A model generated the notes under the pieces. It worked only from the letters and a program-made list of their open reading frames with translations. It was not told where the DNA came from and ran no database searches. 64,000 bases of DNA, from contig CAZDLW010000001.1 in the NCBI GenBank assembly GCA_964505975.1, forward strand, positions 1-64,000. The letters run 5' to 3'. The first letter of the stretch is position 1. Each line of letters begins with the position of its first letter. Shown piece after piece: positions 43,868 to 52,590 of this stretch. A program made the position numbers and the translations under genes. Source of the DNA: Gp6-AA40 sp964505975. GTDB lineage: Bacteria > Acidobacteriota > Vicinamibacteria > Vicinamibacterales > UBA2999.

Positions 43868-45799
43868 GTGGGGGCTCAAGACGTAGACCGTGAGGCGGAT
43901 GCCGCACAACTGCGGGTGTTCATCGGCCGGTTGCTGCGCGACCTCCGGGCGCTCGAGCAGATGCTGGGAGATGGACTCATCGAGTCGGGTGTGCGCCGGA
44001 TCGGGGCCGAGCAGGAGTTGTGTCTCGTCGATCGGTCGTGGCGACCGGCCCTGCTGGCCATGGAGATTCTGGCGGCTTGTGACGACCCCCGATATACGAC
44101 CGAGCTGGGCCGCTTCAACCTCGAGATCAACCTCGATCCCCTGGACTTCGCTGGAGATTGTCTTGGCCGGATGGAGCGGGAGCTCGAGACGTTGCTCGCG
44201 CACCTGCGGACCGTTGCCAGCCGTCACGGTGCCGAAGTCGTGCTGACCGGCATTCTCCCGACCATTCGCAAATCGGATCTGGCGCTGGCCAACATGACAC
44301 CACGGCCGCGGTACATCGCCCTGAGCCGTGCGTTGGACCTGTTGCGCGGTGGGCCCTATGAATTTCAACTGAAAGGCCCGGACGAGCTCATCGTCAAACA
44401 TGAGTCGATGATGCTGGAGGCCTGCTGCACGAGCTTCCAGGTGCATTACCAGGTGGATCCGGACCGATTTGCGCTGCTGTACAACCTTGCCCAGGCCGTG
44501 ACGGCTCCGCTGCTGGCGGCGGCCACCAACTCCCCGCTCCTGTTCGGCCGGCGGCTGTGGAGGGAAACCCGCATCCCGCTCTTCCAACAGGCGGTCGATA
44601 CGCGGAGCGCCAGCCATCACATGCGTGAGCGGTCGCCCAGGGTGAGCTTCGGCCGCCAATGGGTACAGGATTCGGTGTTGGGGTTGTTCCAGGAGGACCT
44701 GGCGCGATTCAGAGTCCTGCTTGGGGCGCCGCTTCACGAGGATTCGGTCTCCCTGCTGAAACGTGGCATCTTGCCCAGGTTGGAGGCGTTGCGACTGCAC
44801 AATGGCACGGTGTATCGCTGGAATCGTGCCTGTATCGGGATCGATGGGGACAGGGCGCACCTGAGAATCGAGAACCGTGTACTCCCCTCTGGTCCGACCG
44901 TACTCGACGAGGTGGCGAACGCGGCGTTCTTTCTCGGCCTGATGAGCGGAGGCCTCGGTGTCTATGGTGACGTCACCAGGCGCATGGCCTTTCACGACGC
45001 CGAGCACAACTTTCTCGCTGCCGCGCAGGTTGGCCTCGATGCGCAGTTCACGTGGATGGACGCTCGCGTGATTCCTGCGCGAGAGCTCATTTGCTCGGAG
45101 CTCCTGCCCGTGGCCCGTCAAGGACTGCAGGAGGCAGGGATTCTGGCAAGCGATATCGAGCGGTACCTGGGCGTCGTTTCCGAACGTGTGGCATCCGGGC
45201 GTACGGGGTCGCAGTGGCTGTTGCAGTCGCTCGCGGCGATGGAGGGCGAGGACACGAGGGATGCGCTGCTCAGCGCGCTGACTGCGGCGACGGCCACCAG
45301 ACAGTGGGAGGGAATGCCGGTGCACGAATGGCCCATGGCGCGACTTGGAGAGGGAAGTAACGCAGCAGGCCGACACGACCTGCGAATCGAAGAGTTCATG
45401 ACGACAGATTTGTGTACCGTCCATCCCGATGAGCCGGTGGAACTGGCGGCCAACCTGATGGACTGGAAACACATCCGCCACATTCCGGTGGAGAACGAGC
45501 AAGACGTGCTGGTCGGCGTCGTCTCCTGCTTCGAGATGTTCCGTTACTTTGCCCGCGATCACGGCGACGCGACTGAACCGGCGGCCGTCGGTTCCATCAT
45601 GACCAGGAATCCAAAGACGGTGGTCCCAGAGACCCTGGTGCTCGACGCGGTTGCGCTGATGCGTCGGGAAGGGATGGATTGCCTGCTCGTCGTCAAGGAA
45701 GATCGCCTGGTGGGTATTGTGACGGAGCGTGACATTCTCAACATCACCACCCGGTTGCTTACGAACGAGGTGCGGCAATCGCCTCCTGAGGCAGGTTGA
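43868..45799 (+). CDS. Glutamate-cysteine-ligase-like (GCS2) domain fused to a CBS pair
   Basis: 643 residues. Residues 1-380 resemble the GCS2 carboxylate-amine ligase fold: RIGAEQELCLVD, ELGRFNLEINLDPLDFAG, VTAPLLAAATNSPLLFG, HNGTVYRWNRACIG and RIENRVLPSGPTVLDEVANA. After a helical linker, residues 506-640 form two CBS domains (DLCTVHPDEPVELAANLMD, PVENEQDVLVGVVS, and VPETLVLDAVALMRREGMDC, VGIVTERDIL). CBS pairs bind adenosine nucleotides and often gate enzymes, so the amide-forming reaction may respond to cell energy state. The GTG at 43868 follows GAAAGGG. The substrate amine is unknown; glutathione synthesis is possible but not shown. Confidence 0.85.
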   Translation: MGAQDVDREADAAQLRVFIGRLLRDLRALEQMLGDGLIESGVRRIGAEQELCLVDRSWRPALLAMEILAACDDPRYTTELGRFNLEINLDPLDFAGDCLGRMERELETLLAHLRTVASRHGAEVVLTGILPTIRKSDLALANMTPRPRYIALSRALDLLRGGPYEFQLKGPDELIVKHESMMLEACCTSFQVHYQVDPDRFALLYNLAQAVTAPLLAAATNSPLLFGRRLWRETRIPLFQQAVDTRSASHHMRERSPRVSFGRQWVQDSVLGLFQEDLARFRVLLGAPLHEDSVSLLKRGILPRLEALRLHNGTVYRWNRACIGIDGDRAHLRIENRVLPSGPTVLDEVANAAFFLGLMSGGLGVYGDVTRRMAFHDAEHNFLAAAQVGLDAQFTWMDARVIPARELICSELLPVARQGLQEAGILASDIERYLGVVSERVASGRTGSQWLLQSLAAMEGEDTRDALLSALTAATATRQWEGMPVHEWPMARLGEGSNAAGRHDLRIEEFMTTDLCTVHPDEPVELAANLMDWKHIRHIPVENEQDVLVGVVSCFEMFRYFARDHGDATEPAAVGSIMTRNPKTVVPETLVLDAVALMRREGMDCLLVVKEDRLVGIVTERDILNITTRLLTNEVRQSPPEAG

Positions 45800-45882
45800 G
45801 GCGTTGCTGGTGGCAGAGGAACAGCCAGCCCGCTGGCCCGATGATGAACGGCACGATTCACAGACAACAGGGATTCGACGCC

Positions 45883-46491
45883 ATGGGCACGCCCATACAT
45901 GACCGTATCGCCACGCTGGACACGGATCGCCCCATCTGGGAGCGGTTTTTCACGGTAGCGCCGTTGGTGCTGATCGGGACGCGCGACGGCGACGGGACGT
46001 ACGACCTCGCACCCAAGCACATGGCGACTCCCCTGGGATGGCAGAACTACTTCGGGTTCGTCTGTACCGCGCGGCATCGGACCTATCAGAACATCCAGCG
46101 CGAAGGCGCGTTCACGGTGAGCTACCCGAGGCCCACGCAACTGGTCGCGACGAGCCTGGCGGCTGCTCCGCGCTGTGACAACGACGCCAAGCCCAGCCTG
46201 TCGGCTCTCCAGACGTTTCGTGCCAGCCATGTGGACGGTGTGTTCGTTATCGACGCCTATGTGTTCCTCGAGTGCACGCTGCACGGCATTGTCGATGGAT
46301 TTGGCGAGAACAGTCTGATCACCGGGCGAATCGCTGCCGCGCACGTCCACGAGGATGCCTTGCGGGCATCGGACCGAGATGATCACGATGTCATCCACCA
46401 GTCGCCGTTGCTGGCGTACCTCTCGCCCGGTCGGGTGGCGCGTGTGGGACAGAGTTATTCCTTCCCGTTCCCCGTTGACTTCACACGCTGA
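45883..46491 (+). CDS. Flavin-reductase-like (split-barrel) protein
   Basis: 202 residues. RFFTVAPLVLIGTRDGDGTY, DLAPKHMATPLGWQNYFGFV, and RHRTYQNIQREGAFTVSYPR match the flavin reductase-like split-barrel fold, which binds FMN and transfers electrons to a partner. The ATG at 45883 follows AGGGA by nine bases; an ATG at 45841 has no Shine-Dalgarno sequence. The coding end FPFPVDFTR stops at 46491, whose last base is the first base of hairpin element B4. Confidence 0.82.
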   Translation: MGTPIHDRIATLDTDRPIWERFFTVAPLVLIGTRDGDGTYDLAPKHMATPLGWQNYFGFVCTARHRTYQNIQREGAFTVSYPRPTQLVATSLAAAPRCDNDAKPSLSALQTFRASHVDGVFVIDAYVFLECTLHGIVDGFGENSLITGRIAAAHVHEDALRASDRDDHDVIHQSPLLAYLSPGRVARVGQSYSFPFPVDFTR

Positions 46492-46626
46492 ACCAGCCAA
46501 GGGGCTCTGCCCCGTGATATCTCCGCAGAGCCCCTCGGCTGGTTGCCAGTATCTCTTTGCCGCTAGGACCGCTATGGGGACCGACAAACGAGTACAAAAT
46601 TCGCGTTCCGGGCCGCATAGCGGTCC
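46491..46626 (+). repeat. Family B composite hairpin element, copy B4
   Basis: Begins at the last base of the flavin-reductase stop: AACCAGCC (46491-46498) pairs with GGCTGGTT (46537-46544), with stem AAGGGGCTCTGC / GCAGAGCCCCT and GATATC at the apex. It is followed by TAGGACCGCTATGG, AACGAGTAC, AAAATTCGCGTTCC and GCATAGCGGTCC (to 46626). The M20 peptidase ATG follows 10 bases later, so the element fills the whole intergenic space. Confidence 0.86.
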
Positions 46627-46636
46627 AACGCTCGCG

Positions 46637-47803
46637 ATGGATGCCGGACCGGCGCACGCTATTCTGGCCAGTCTCCGCGAACAGCTGCCGGAGATGGTGG
46701 CGCTCCTGCAGCGGCTCGCCCTGGCCGAATCGCCATCGATGGTGCCGCAGGCGCAGCAGGCCGTCTTTGCGCCACTTGCCGAAGCCCTCGAGCGGATCGA
46801 CTACTTCGTGCGACACGTCCCGGGTCGCCAGAGCGGCGGCCATCTGTACGCGAGGCCGCGCCGGCACGTGCGCCAGAGGTCGACACAACTGCTCCTGGGG
46901 CATAGCGACACCGTGTGGCCACTGGGAACGTTGAACGAGATGCCGATCGAGATTGATGCCGGCGTGATGAAGGGGCCCGGTGTGTACGACATGAAAGGCG
47001 GGCTCGTGCAGATGATCTTCGCCCTCCGGGCCTTGAATGCCCTCCGTCTGGAGCCCGACGTGACGCCCGTCGTCTTCATCAACTCCGACGAAGAGATCGG
47101 CAGCCGGGAGTCGACACCGTACATCCGCCGGCTGGCACGGTGTGCCAATCGTGCCCTGGTGCTGGAGCCATCCCTGGGGACGAGCGGCAAGCTCAAGACG
47201 GCGCGCAAAGGGGTCGGACGGTTCACCGTCCTGGTTCGAGGCAAAGCGGCCCATGCTGGCCTCGATCCGCAGAGTGGAGCAAGTGCCATTCTCGAGCTCT
47301 CGCACGTCATTCAGAAGCTGTTTGCCCTGAACGATGCGCACAGGGGGACTACCGTGAACGTTGGCGTCATCGATGGTGGATTGCGCCCCAATGTTGTCGC
47401 TCCGGAAAGTCGTGCGACCGTAGACGTTCGAGTCCTCACCATCGAGGATGCCCGGCGCGTGGAGGAAGAGATTCTGGGCCTCGCACCGGTGACTCCCGGT
47501 GTGACGCTGACCGTCGACGGATGCATCGGTCGTCCACCCATGGAACGCACGCCGCGCAACCGCATCCTCTGGGAGACGGCCAGAGGCCTGGCTCGAACCC
47601 TCGGTCTGGAACTGGACGACGGTGTGGCCGGAGGGGCGTCCGACGGAAACACGACGAGCCTGTTCACGGCCACCCTGGATGGCCTTGGCGCCGTTGGCGA
47701 CGGCGCGCATGCCCAGCACGAGTTCGTGTACTGCGAGAGGATGGTGGAGCGAAGTGCGCTGCTGGCACTGCTCATCATGGCACCACCGGTGGCGTCTGCG
47801 TAG
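46637..47803 (+). CDS. M20-family metallopeptidase (carboxypeptidase G2-like)
   Basis: 388 residues, cytoplasmic or lacking a classical signal. GHSDTVWPLG near 87, YDMKGGLVQM near 117 and NSDEEIGSRES near 150 supply the His, Asp, Glu and bridging residues of the two-zinc site; GKAAHAGLDPQSGASA carries the dimerisation-domain His. GVAGGASDGNTTS and DGLGAVGDGAHAQHEFVY complete the C-terminal metal region. It resembles glutamate carboxypeptidases (CPG2/ArgE type), so it would release amino acids such as glutamate from N-acyl or peptide substrates. The ATG at 46637 stands 10 bases after element B4, with no Shine-Dalgarno sequence. Confidence 0.9.
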   Translation: MDAGPAHAILASLREQLPEMVALLQRLALAESPSMVPQAQQAVFAPLAEALERIDYFVRHVPGRQSGGHLYARPRRHVRQRSTQLLLGHSDTVWPLGTLNEMPIEIDAGVMKGPGVYDMKGGLVQMIFALRALNALRLEPDVTPVVFINSDEEIGSRESTPYIRRLARCANRALVLEPSLGTSGKLKTARKGVGRFTVLVRGKAAHAGLDPQSGASAILELSHVIQKLFALNDAHRGTTVNVGVIDGGLRPNVVAPESRATVDVRVLTIEDARRVEEEILGLAPVTPGVTLTVDGCIGRPPMERTPRNRILWETARGLARTLGLELDDGVAGGASDGNTTSLFTATLDGLGAVGDGAHAQHEFVYCERMVERSALLALLIMAPPVASA

Positions 47804-47851
47804 GGGCATGAGGCGAAATGCAGAATGCAGAGTGCTTCATAGGGAGCAGGA

Positions 47852-48865
47852 ATGAACGTGCGTTACTTTTTCGCGTCGCTGACCAGGATCTCCAACCTGC
47901 CGGATGTGTCGTTCGACGTGGCGCCGTTGCCGCGAGACGCATGGCGCACCGGGGACTACGTCGTTGGTGAAGTGAGCACTCGTCCGCGGGGGCTGTCGTC
48001 GATTGAACTGGCCACCGGTCGGATGATCGAGGTGACCGACGGTGATCTGATCGTCGGTGCCTTCGGTCGGCGGTGCGCGACCCTCGAGGCCGTGGGCGAC
48101 TGGCAGGAAATCGGGCCCGAGCTGGAGATGGAGGCGCTCACTTCGGCCGGTTTGTTCGGCAAGGTCACGTCGAAGTCCGCTTTTCTCCCGGCGTTGATGT
48201 CCTTGACCTACACAGGGCACGTGCTCGTCGGCGGCAAGAAGGTCGGCATGCGTGATTTCGTACCGGTGCTGCCAGAACGGCCATTCACGCTGCCCATGGT
48301 TCTCATCGTGGGGACGTCCATGTCGGCCGGCAAGACCAGCGCGGCAAAGGTCATCGTGCGCCTGCTGAAGGAGGCGGGACTCGAGGTCATTGGCGCGAAG
48401 TTGACCGGTGCTGGACGGTACCGGGACATCCTGAGCGTGAAAGACGCGGGGGCCGATTGGGCCTTCGATTTCGTGGACGTCGGTTTGCCTTCCACCGTGT
48501 GCCCCGAAGACGAGTACCGGACGGCCTTGCGCCAACTCCTCACGCGCATGGCAGGTCTGGACGCCGACGTCGTCGTGGCAGAAGCCGGAGCGTCACCGCT
48601 CGAACCGTACAACGGTGCCGTCGCTATTGCCGAGATCGAGAAGAACGTGCGGTGCATGGTGTTGTGCGCCTCGGATCCGTATGGCGTCGTCGGCGTCGCC
48701 GCGGCGTTCGAGAGGCAGCCGGACGTGGTCGCCGGAGCGGCCGCGAACACGCAGGCGGGTATTCAGCTCGTCGAGAAGCTGTCCGGCATGACCGCACTGG
48801 ATCTGCTCGACAAGAAGTCGCTTCCCAGGTTGCAGGCCATCCTGAAAGGCGCGCTCGGATTCTGA
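47852..48865 (+). CDS. DUF1611 P-loop protein (DgcN-like)
   Basis: 337 residues. The C-terminal P-loop domain begins VGTSMSAGKTSAAKVIVRLL near 153, with later DVVVAEAGASPLEPYNGAVA and MVLCASDPYGVVGVAAA. The N-terminal domain (1-140) is mostly beta. DUF1611 includes DgcN, linked to D-amino-acid/N-acetylglutamate metabolism, often beside an epimerase. Here it stands between two M20 peptidases, in line with amino-acid salvage, though no epimerase is adjacent. The ATG at 47852 follows AGGGAGCAGGA. Confidence 0.86.
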   Translation: MNVRYFFASLTRISNLPDVSFDVAPLPRDAWRTGDYVVGEVSTRPRGLSSIELATGRMIEVTDGDLIVGAFGRRCATLEAVGDWQEIGPELEMEALTSAGLFGKVTSKSAFLPALMSLTYTGHVLVGGKKVGMRDFVPVLPERPFTLPMVLIVGTSMSAGKTSAAKVIVRLLKEAGLEVIGAKLTGAGRYRDILSVKDAGADWAFDFVDVGLPSTVCPEDEYRTALRQLLTRMAGLDADVVVAEAGASPLEPYNGAVAIAEIEKNVRCMVLCASDPYGVVGVAAAFERQPDVVAGAAANTQAGIQLVEKLSGMTALDLLDKKSLPRLQAILKGALGF

Positions 48866-48880
48866 GAACTGTGGCCCGGA

Positions 48881-48930
48881 CCGCCTTGCGGACGGAGCAA
48901 GGAGTACGAGATTCTCGTCTTGGGACCTCC
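48881..48930 (+). repeat. Family B partial copy B5
   Basis: GGACCGCCTTGCGGACGG, then AAGGAGTACGAGATTCTCG and TTGGGACC, align base for base with the central and distal part of B4 (46566-46611). The proximal hairpin is missing. It lies eight bases before the ATG of the second M20 peptidase. Confidence 0.6.
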
Positions 48931-48938
48931 CTGAAGAC

Positions 48939-50108
48939 ATGCCACCTCTCGACGATCCTGTCATCGTTCTGCTGCACGATCTCGTGGCGATTGACTCGGT
49001 CAATCCGCTGCTGGTCGCGGGTGCGCACGGAGAAGCACGGATTGCGAAGCGGATTGCCGCGGAGTTGATTGATATCGGACTGGAGGTACACGTCTCGGAA
49101 GTCGTCCCGGGCAGGCCCAACGTCGTCGGCGTGCTGCACGGCCGCCACGAAGGCCGCTCTTTGATGTACTGCGGGCACATGGACACGGTTGGTGTTGCGG
49201 GCATGTCCCACCCCTTCGAGCCCGAGGTTCGCAGTGGACGGTTGTACGGGCGCGGTGCGCACGACATGAAGGCCGGCCTGGCCGCGATGATTGGCGCAGC
49301 GCGGCAAGTCGTCGAGCGCGGTGGACTCGATCGCGGCAGGCTGATTGTGGCGGCCGTCATCGACGAGGAGTACGCGAGTGCCGGCGCGGATGCCCTGGTC
49401 ACCGAGTGGCGCGCCGACGCTGCCGTGGTGACGGAACCGACCGGTCTCGACATCGCTATCGCGCACAAAGGTTTTCAGTGGGTGGCCATCGAGACTCGCG
49501 GACGGGCCGCGCACGGCAGCCGCCCGCTCGAAGGCCGGGATGCGATCCTGCGCATGGGTCGGATTCTGGCACGGCTGGAGGCCCTTGACGGCCGTCTCCA
49601 ACGCGGCCCGGCGCATCCACTGCTCGGCACCGCCTCGCTGCATGCGTCGATCATCGAAGGCGGTGCCGAGCTCAGCAGCTATCCGGCGCATTGTGTCCTG
49701 CAGATGGAACGGCGGACGTTGCCGGGAGAAGCGTCAGACGTGGCAGTTCGGGAGGTACGAGAAGTTCTGGATGCCCTGCGAGAAGAGGACGCGGAGCTTG
49801 AAACCGATGCGCGACTGGTCTTCGGCCGGAACCCGTACGAACTGGACGGGTCGAATCCGCTCCCGGACCTGCTCGGGGCCGCCGCCGCTGAGGTAAGCTG
49901 GCATCCCCGCCACGTTGGAATGACGTTCTGGACGGATGCAGCAATCCTTGGCGGTGCCGGGATTCCGTCGCTCGTGTTCGGCCCGGGCGGTGGCGGCCTT
50001 CACACGCCGGACGAATACGTGCTCATCGATGATGTTCGCCGATGCCGGGACGCCCTGGCCGTGTTCGCCGCGACGTACTGCGGACACTCGGACTCCCGGG
50101 ATGTCTAG
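48939..50108 (+). CDS. M20-family metallopeptidase (ArgE/DapE-like)
   Basis: 389 residues, cytoplasmic. The two-zinc site is seen in YCGHMDTVG near 77, GRGAHDMKAGLAA near 109, and VIDEEYASAGADAL near 146; RGRAAHGSRPLEGRDA carries the conserved His of the dimerisation domain, and FWTDAAILGGAGIPS with GLHTPDEYV the C-terminal ligands. ArgE/DapE-type enzymes deacylate N-acyl amino acids. The ATG at 48939 lies eight bases after element B5; CCTGAAG before the ATG is a poor Shine-Dalgarno match. It shares direction and probably pathway with the DUF1611 gene and the M20 gene upstream. Confidence 0.9.
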   Translation: MPPLDDPVIVLLHDLVAIDSVNPLLVAGAHGEARIAKRIAAELIDIGLEVHVSEVVPGRPNVVGVLHGRHEGRSLMYCGHMDTVGVAGMSHPFEPEVRSGRLYGRGAHDMKAGLAAMIGAARQVVERGGLDRGRLIVAAVIDEEYASAGADALVTEWRADAAVVTEPTGLDIAIAHKGFQWVAIETRGRAAHGSRPLEGRDAILRMGRILARLEALDGRLQRGPAHPLLGTASLHASIIEGGAELSSYPAHCVLQMERRTLPGEASDVAVREVREVLDALREEDAELETDARLVFGRNPYELDGSNPLPDLLGAAAAEVSWHPRHVGMTFWTDAAILGGAGIPSLVFGPGGGGLHTPDEYVLIDDVRRCRDALAVFAATYCGHSDSRDV

Positions 50109-50120
50109 AGGCTGCGCCTC

Positions 50121-50156
50121 GGACCCGCAAGCATGTCGGCGGCGGCTCCGTCTCGC
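50121..50156 (+). repeat. Family C short repeat, copy 1
   Basis: A 36-base segment (GGACCCGCAAGCATGTCGGC and continuation) matches 52530-52565 with three mismatches. Both lie between genes near an element-rich area. The 178-base gap from 50109 to 50286 holds nothing else recognised. Confidence 0.6.
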
Positions 50157-50286
50157 CAAGGCTACGGCGGTCCCCCGAAGCTTTATGCGGAGGGGAAGGT
50201 GGCCCCCACGTACGAACGGTGGCTGGACCATGCCGTCGCCGTCCCGTGACGGTCGAATCGATGTCCCATTTCGTGGACGCCATGTT

Positions 50287-51243
50287 TCAAATGGCGTCGC
50301 GACTGCGCGCACGCGAGCGTGCAGAGCTTTCGCTGAGAAGCGCGCGGAGCACGAAGAGGAGATTGGCGGGGCGTTCCCCGAGACGGCGCATGACGTAGGG
50401 GAACCATTGATGGCCGAAGGGGACGTACACGCGGACGCGGTATCCCTGATCGACGAGCGCGGCCTGGAGATCGCGGCGGACGCCGTAGAGCATCTGGAAC
50501 TCGTACCGGTCGCTCGGAATGCGCCGCTCGGCGGCGTACGCCTGCGTCTCGCGAATCAAGTCCTCGTCGTGGGTGGCAATGGCGGGATACGTTCCCGAGT
50601 CGAGCAGCAGTCGCATGAGTCGTCCGAAGGCCGCGCCGACCTCGGCGGGGCGCTGATAGGCCACGGAGGCGGGCTCGTTGTACGCGCCCTTCACGAGCCG
50701 CACCCGGGCGCCGAGCTGATTCATGCGCCGCACGTCCTGTTCGGTCCTGTGCAGCGCCGCCTGCAGTGCAATGCCGATGTTGCGATACTGCTGCTGCCAC
50801 AGCGTCTCGAACATGTCGAGCGTGACCTGCGTATACGGGGAGTTCTCCATGTCGATGCGGAGGAAGAAGCCGTGCCGCTGTGCCTGATCGAGGATGCGCC
50901 GCAGGTTGTCCACACATGTTGCGCGGTCGATGTCGACGCCGAGCTGCGTGAGCTTCAATGAGATATTGCGTTCGACGCCCGAGGCAACGAGTACGTCGAT
51001 GAGACGCACGTACTCGCGCGTGGCGGCCACGGCTTCCTCCACCGTGCGGACGCTCTCGCCAAGATAATCGAGCGCAAGCAGCATCCCGCGCGCGTGAATC
51101 TCCCTGGCGGCGTGAATGGCCTCCTCTTCCGTCTCTCCCGCGATGAATCGGCGCGCAAAGCTCTGCCGGGAGGCAGTCCCATAGCGCGACGCAAGACGCC
51201 TCAGCAGAGAGCTTCGCGACAGGGCCAGGAACAGAGACTTCAC
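50287..51243 (-). CDS. Monofunctional proline dehydrogenase
   Basis: 318 residues; a FAD-linked TIM-barrel enzyme oxidising proline to pyrroline-5-carboxylate and feeding electrons to the quinone pool at the membrane. LALDYLGESVRT, NISLKLTQLGVDID, FLRIDMENSPYT, GIALQAALHRTEQDV, ARVRLVKGAYNEPA, PAIATHDEDLI, FQMLYGVRRDLQAALVDQGY and RVYVPFGHQWFPYVMRRLGE match the family, including residues that contact FAD and proline. It is the short PutB-type enzyme, without the P5C dehydrogenase half. The GTG at 51243 overlaps the isocitrate dehydrogenase stop (GTGA), so the two are cotranslated. Confidence 0.93.
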   Translation of the reverse strand: MKSLFLALSRSSLLRRLASRYGTASRQSFARRFIAGETEEEAIHAAREIHARGMLLALDYLGESVRTVEEAVAATREYVRLIDVLVASGVERNISLKLTQLGVDIDRATCVDNLRRILDQAQRHGFFLRIDMENSPYTQVTLDMFETLWQQQYRNIGIALQAALHRTEQDVRRMNQLGARVRLVKGAYNEPASVAYQRPAEVGAAFGRLMRLLLDSGTYPAIATHDEDLIRETQAYAAERRIPSDRYEFQMLYGVRRDLQAALVDQGYRVRVYVPFGHQWFPYVMRRLGERPANLLFVLRALLSESSARSRARSRDAI

Positions 51244-52286
51244 TCGACGACGTGAGGGGGAGTGTGGACGTGAGCTCCGGAATGGGACTCCAGCCGCCGG
51301 CAGATGGCTTCCGTGAACTCGATGGTGCCGGCGGTACCGCCCAGATCGCGGGTCCGGACCGTGCCGTCGGCCAGCACGTCACCGAGTGCCTTCATCACGC
51401 GATCCGCGATCTCCGATTCGTCGATATGGCGCAGCATGAGGACGGCGGACAAGAGCAGTGCCGTGGGATTGGCGACACTCTTGCCGGCGATGTCGGGGGC
51501 ACTCCCGTGCACGGCCTCGAACACGCCGATGGTCGTCCCGAGATTGGCGGCCGGGACGACGCCCAGACCACCGACCAGACCCGCACACAGGTCGGAGACG
51601 ATATCGCCGTACAGATTCGGCAGCAACAGGATGTCGAACTGCGTCGGGTTCATGACCAGATGCATGCAGGCCGCATCCACGATGCGGTCGTCACAGGCAA
51701 TGTCGGGATACCGGGCTGCGACCTCGCGTACGCAGCGGAGGAAGAGCCCATCGCCCATCTTCATGATGTTGGCTTTGTGTATGGCCGTGACCCGCGAGCG
51801 CCGATGCTTACGCGCGTATTCGAAGGCGAACGTGGCGATTCTCGTGGAGGCCACCTCGGTGATGACCTTCAGACTGGTCACGACCCCCGGGACCACTTCG
51901 TGCTCGAGCCCGGCGTACAGGTCTTCGGTGTTCTCCCGGACGATCACGATGTCGATGCCGGTGTAGTGGGACGGGACGGAGGGGAGGTTCCACACCGGCC
52001 GCAGATTGGCGAAGAGGTCGAGGGCCTTGCGCAGCCCGACGTTGACGCTCGTGAACCCGCCTCCGATCGGTGTCGTGACGGGGCCCTTGAGAGCCACCTT
52101 GTTGCGGACGATTGAATCGAGCAGCGCGGCCGGCAGCGCCGCGCCGTGCCGCTCGAGCGCCAGAACGCCGGCGAGATGCGACTCCCATTCGACCCGCAGC
52201 CCGGCAGTCTCGAGAATCTCGACCACCGCGCCCGTGACTTCCGGACCAATCCCGTCGCCCGGGATGAGTGTGATGGTGTGCGTCAC
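51240..52286 (-). CDS. NAD-type isocitrate/isopropylmalate dehydrogenase
   Basis: 348 residues of the beta-decarboxylating dehydrogenase family. ITLIPGDGIGPEVT, VALKGPVTTPIGGGFTSVNV, IVIVRENTEDLYAGLEHEVV, YARKHRRSRVTAIHKANIMK, LNLYGDIVSDLCAGLVGGLG (as LLPNLYGDIVSDL) and VHGSAPDIAGKSVANPTAL are family landmarks. RENTEDLYAG is seen mostly in NAD-linked isocitrate dehydrogenases, so the likely role is isocitrate to 2-oxoglutarate in the TCA cycle. The GTG at 52286 lacks a strong Shine-Dalgarno sequence. The ProDH overlap links proline oxidation with 2-oxoglutarate supply. Repeat A4 lies upstream. Confidence 0.9.
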   Translation of the reverse strand: MTHTITLIPGDGIGPEVTGAVVEILETAGLRVEWESHLAGVLALERHGAALPAALLDSIVRNKVALKGPVTTPIGGGFTSVNVGLRKALDLFANLRPVWNLPSVPSHYTGIDIVIVRENTEDLYAGLEHEVVPGVVTSLKVITEVASTRIATFAFEYARKHRRSRVTAIHKANIMKMGDGLFLRCVREVAARYPDIACDDRIVDAACMHLVMNPTQFDILLLPNLYGDIVSDLCAGLVGGLGVVPAANLGTTIGVFEAVHGSAPDIAGKSVANPTALLLSAVLMLRHIDESEIADRVMKALGDVLADGTVRTRDLGGTAGTIEFTEAICRRLESHSGAHVHTPPHVVE

Positions 52287-52331
52287 CGTTCAGGCTTCTC
52301 ACTTGGATGTCCAGCGAGGCTCCGCCTACAC

Positions 52332-52522
52332 CGGACCTCACTCGAGTTGCGACGGGGCGGGCTCCCGACGACGTCGCGCGGTAAAACGCATCCTCCACCC
52401 GCGGCCGGCGACCCGAGCTGGGTCCCGCAACCCAGCTCGGTCTTCACGTTCCGGATGCGTTTCGCCCCACTGCTGTCGCGCGAGTCGTAGGTCGCCGTCC
52501 CGTCGCAACTCAACTGAGCTCC
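52332..52522. repeat. Family A nested palindromic element, copy A4
   Basis: Outer arms CGGACCTCACTCGAGTTGCG against CGCAACTCAACTGAGCTCCG (to about 52522). Core stem AAAACGCATCC near 52383 and GGATGCGTTT near 52453; central hairpin CCGAGCTGGGT / ACCCAGCTCGG with loop CCCGCA. It fills most of the 300-base gap between the isocitrate dehydrogenase and DUF4149 genes, upstream of the former and downstream of the latter. Confidence 0.87.
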
Positions 52523-52529
52523 GTGATTG

Positions 52530-52565
52530 GGACCCGCGGGCATGTCGGCGGCGGCTCCCTCTCGC
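52530..52565 (+). repeat. Family C short repeat, copy 2
   Basis: A 36-base match to 50121-50156 with three mismatches (GGACCCGCGGGCATGTCGGC and continuation). It flanks element A4 and may be part of a longer outer arm: CCAGCGAG at 52308 pairs with CTCGCTGG near 52561. Confidence 0.6.
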
Positions 52566-52590
52566 TGGATGGGCACTGCCGATGGATTCG

